This document shows positions 62,366 to 64,000 of a stretch of 64,000 nucleotides of DNA, in pieces. Below the pieces are notes generated by a model. It worked only from the letters and a program-made list of their open reading frames with translations. It did no database searches and had not been told where the DNA came from. Source of the stretch: Xanthobacter oligotrophicus (lineage in GTDB: Bacteria; Pseudomonadota; Alphaproteobacteria; Rhizobiales; Xanthobacteraceae); the NCBI RefSeq assembly GCF_008364685.1, contig NZ_VTTL01000002.1:372001-436000 (forward strand), read 5' to 3'. A program made the translations under genes and the position numbers. Every line of letters begins with the position of its first letter. Position 1 is the stretch's first letter.

Positions 62366-64000
62366 ATGACAAGACTGTTCTCTTCCGTGTCCCTGTGTGC
62401 CGTGACGCTCGCCCTGGCGGCGGGGTCCGCCGCCGTGTCCATGCCGGCGCGCGCCAACGACAAGCTCGTCGAACTCGCCAAGAGCGACGACAACTGGCCC
62501 ATGACGGGCAAGAATTACGACGCCAACAACTTCAGCCCGCAAAAGCAGATCAACAAGCAGAACGTCAAGGACCTGAAGGCATCCTGGTCGTTTTCCACCG
62601 GCGTGCTGTCGGGCCACGAGGGCACGCCCCTCGTGGTGAACAATGTGATGTATATTCACTCGCCCTTCCCCAACACCACCTTCGCCGTCGGCCTGGATGA
62701 TCCCGGCCGTATCCTGTGGCAGCACAAGCCCAAGCAGAACCCCACCGCCCGCTCGGTGGCATGCTGCGACGTGGTGAACCGCGGCCTTGCCTACTGGCCC
62801 GGCGACGGCAAGACGCCGCCCCTCATCCTCAAGACCCAGCTCGACGGCCACATCGTGGCGCTGAAGGCGGACACCGGCGAGGAGTTCTGGAAGCTCGAGA
62901 ATTCCGACATCAAGGTGGGCTCGACCCTCACCATCGCGCCCTATGTGGTGAAGGACACGGTGCTGGTGGGCTCCTCGGGCGCCGAGCTGGGCGTGCGCGG
63001 CTACGTCACCGCCTACGACGTGCGCAGCGGCGCCCAGAAGTGGCGCGCCTATGCCACCGGCCCCGACGACCAGGTGAAGCTCGCCAACGACTTCAACAAG
63101 GCCAACCCGCACTACGGCCAGAAGGGCCTCGGCACCCAGACCTGGGAGGGCGATGCCTGGAAGATCGGAGGCGGCACCAACTGGGGTTGGTACGCCTTCG
63201 ATCCGACCACCAACATGGTCTATTACGGCTCCGGCAACCCGGCACCGTGGAACGAGACCATGCGTCCCGGCGACAATAAGTGGACCATGACCATCTGGGG
63301 CCGCGACATCGACACTGGTGAAGCGAAATTCGGCTACCAGAAGACGCCTCACGACGAATGGGACTACGCCGGCGTCAACGTGATGATGCTGTCCGAGCAG
63401 AAGGACCAGACGGGCAAGATGCGCAAGCTTCTGACCCATCCGGACCGCAACGGCATCGTCTACACCCTCGACCGCACCGACGGCACCCTCATCTCCGCCG
63501 ACAAGATCGACGATACGGTGAACTGGGTGAAGCAGGTGGACATCAAGACCGGACTGCCGCGCCGCGATCCGGAATTCGGCACGCGCATGGATCATGTGGG
63601 TCGCGACATCTGTCCCTCGGCCATGGGCTACCACAACCAGGGCCACGACAGCTACGACCCCGAGCGCAAGTCGTTCTTCATGGGCATCAACCACATCTGC
63701 ATGGATTGGGAGCCCTTCATGCTGCCCTACCGGGCGGGCCAGTTCTTCGTCGGTGCGACGCTGAACATGTATCCCGGCCCCAAGGGCGACCGCCAGAAGG
63801 TGCTCGGCCTCGGCCAGGTGAAGGCCTATGACGCCATCAACAACAAGTTCAAGTGGGAGGTGATGGAGCGTTTCGCGGCCTGGGGCGGCACGCTTGCCAC
63901 CGCTGGCGGCGTGATGTTCTACGGAACGCTGGACGGCTTCATCAAGGCCCGCGACAGCGACACCGGCCAGTTGCTCTGGAAGTTCAAGCTGCCGTCCGGC
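62366..64000 (+). CDS. mxaF: PQQ-dependent methanol dehydrogenase large subunit (MxaF, calcium type), 3' end outside window
   Basis: 545 residues visible of about 625. Signal peptide ends ARA-ND at residue 30. PQQ-stacking disulfide C133-C134 (VACCDVV) is C103-C104 of the mature protein. Catalytic base is D333 (D303 mature) in DEWDYAGVN. Ala335 sits where lanthanide XoxF enzymes have Asp, so a calcium MxaF is indicated. [19 protein letters not shown] and [14 protein letters not shown] are conserved. It oxidises methanol to formaldehyde in the periplasm and donates to cytochrome cL. Continues past 64000. Confidence 0.95.
   Translation, partial: MTRLFSSVSLCAVTLALAAGSAAVSMPARANDKLVELAKSDDNWPMTGKNYDANNFSPQKQINKQNVKDLKASWSFSTGVLSGHEGTPLVVNNVMYIHSPFPNTTFAVGLDDPGRILWQHKPKQNPTARSVACCDVVNRGLAYWPGDGKTPPLILKTQLDGHIVALKADTGEEFWKLENSDIKVGSTLTIAPYVVKDTVLVGSSGAELGVRGYVTAYDVRSGAQKWRAYATGPDDQVKLANDFNKANPHYGQKGLGTQTWEGDAWKIGGGTNWGWYAFDPTTNMVYYGSGNPAPWNETMRPGDNKWTMTIWGRDIDTGEAKFGYQKTPHDEWDYAGVNVMMLSEQKDQTGKMRKLLTHPDRNGIVYTLDRTDGTLISADKIDDTVNWVKQVDIKTGLPRRDPEFGTRMDHVGRDICPSAMGYHNQGHDSYDPERKSFFMGINHICMDWEPFMLPYRAGQFFVGATLNMYPGPKGDRQKVLGLGQVKAYDAINNKFKWEVMERFAAWGGTLATAGGVMFYGTLDGFIKARDSDTGQLLWKFKLPSG

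Noticed and set aside
62124-62369. 81-codon frame ending in the mxaF start codon
   Set aside because: Starts with TTG, strongly basic and low complexity, no ribosome site; most likely part of the mxaF leader.
62366-64000. Lanthanide-type XoxF instead of MxaF
   Set aside because: The position two residues after the catalytic Asp is Ala, not Asp, and the sequence pattern fits MxaF.

Overview
The window is high-GC alphaproteobacterial chromosome. An mxaF-type methanol dehydrogenase, a divergent mxaXY-like two-component system, a bioFDAZ biotin operon and a RuBisCO-like D-apionate cluster together suggest a facultative methylotroph of the Xanthobacteraceae (Xanthobacter/Ancylobacter/Azorhizobium type). 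Genus is inferred from gene content, not from a marker alignment.

Layout. 0-10 kb holds housekeeping genes: the end of an SDR dehydrogenase, a quinone-type oxidoreductase, an IS3 transposase scrap, apt, the cytochrome bc1 operon (petABC, minus strand, closed by a clear intrinsic terminator), trmL, hemF, and a minus-strand DUF1285 - Nudix - DUF6111 - CCA tRNA nucleotidyltransferase operon. 10-17.5 kb is a plus-strand MoxR - DUF58 - DUF4159 - large membrane protein - META operon. 17.5-20.6 kb is a polyamine-type ABC transporter (potGHI) whose potI is frameshifted and which has no substrate-binding protein in the window.

20.8-34.2 kb is an integrated genomic island. It sits in the 3' end of tRNA-Thr(GGT), starts with a tyrosine integrase and is bounded by exact 23-bp direct repeats. 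It carries a BrnT/BrnA toxin-antitoxin, a coupled small ORF - RNase HI - ParB-like set, a serine recombinase, an endonuclease/exonuclease/phosphatase-fold protein, a complete type I restriction-modification system (hsdR, hsdM, hsdS) and an Mrr-type endonuclease. Just outside the distal repeat lies a decayed second integrase, a sign of repeated use of this tRNA site.

34-39 kb is a patchy region: a luciferase-family oxidoreductase, a broken ORF, divergent greA-like and rnk-like genes, an AraC regulator, a 212-bp MITE with target-site duplication, and three nearly identical palindromes (TGCAAC-NN-GTTGCA) that look like regulator sites. 39-45.5 kb is a probable D-apionate cluster: LysR regulator, MFS transporter, ApnO-like oxidoisomerase, RuBisCO-like protein (OiaX-like) and four-carbon acid sugar kinase (OiaK-like). 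Next come a Cu/Zn SOD, the bioFDAZ operon (no bioB here), a two-subunit molybdenum hydroxylase, a VIT1-like transporter, a ferredoxin, acireductone synthase, a FIST sensor protein and an aldo/keto reductase.

58-64 kb is the methanol-oxidation control region: a lipoprotein - histidine kinase - response regulator operon diverging across an AT-rich intergenic region from mxaF, which runs off the window end.

The most unusual signal is a roughly 102-bp dispersed element present twice (39135-39236 and 53453-53555). Its hairpins are preserved by paired compensatory base changes, so selection or recent mobility acts on its folded form.
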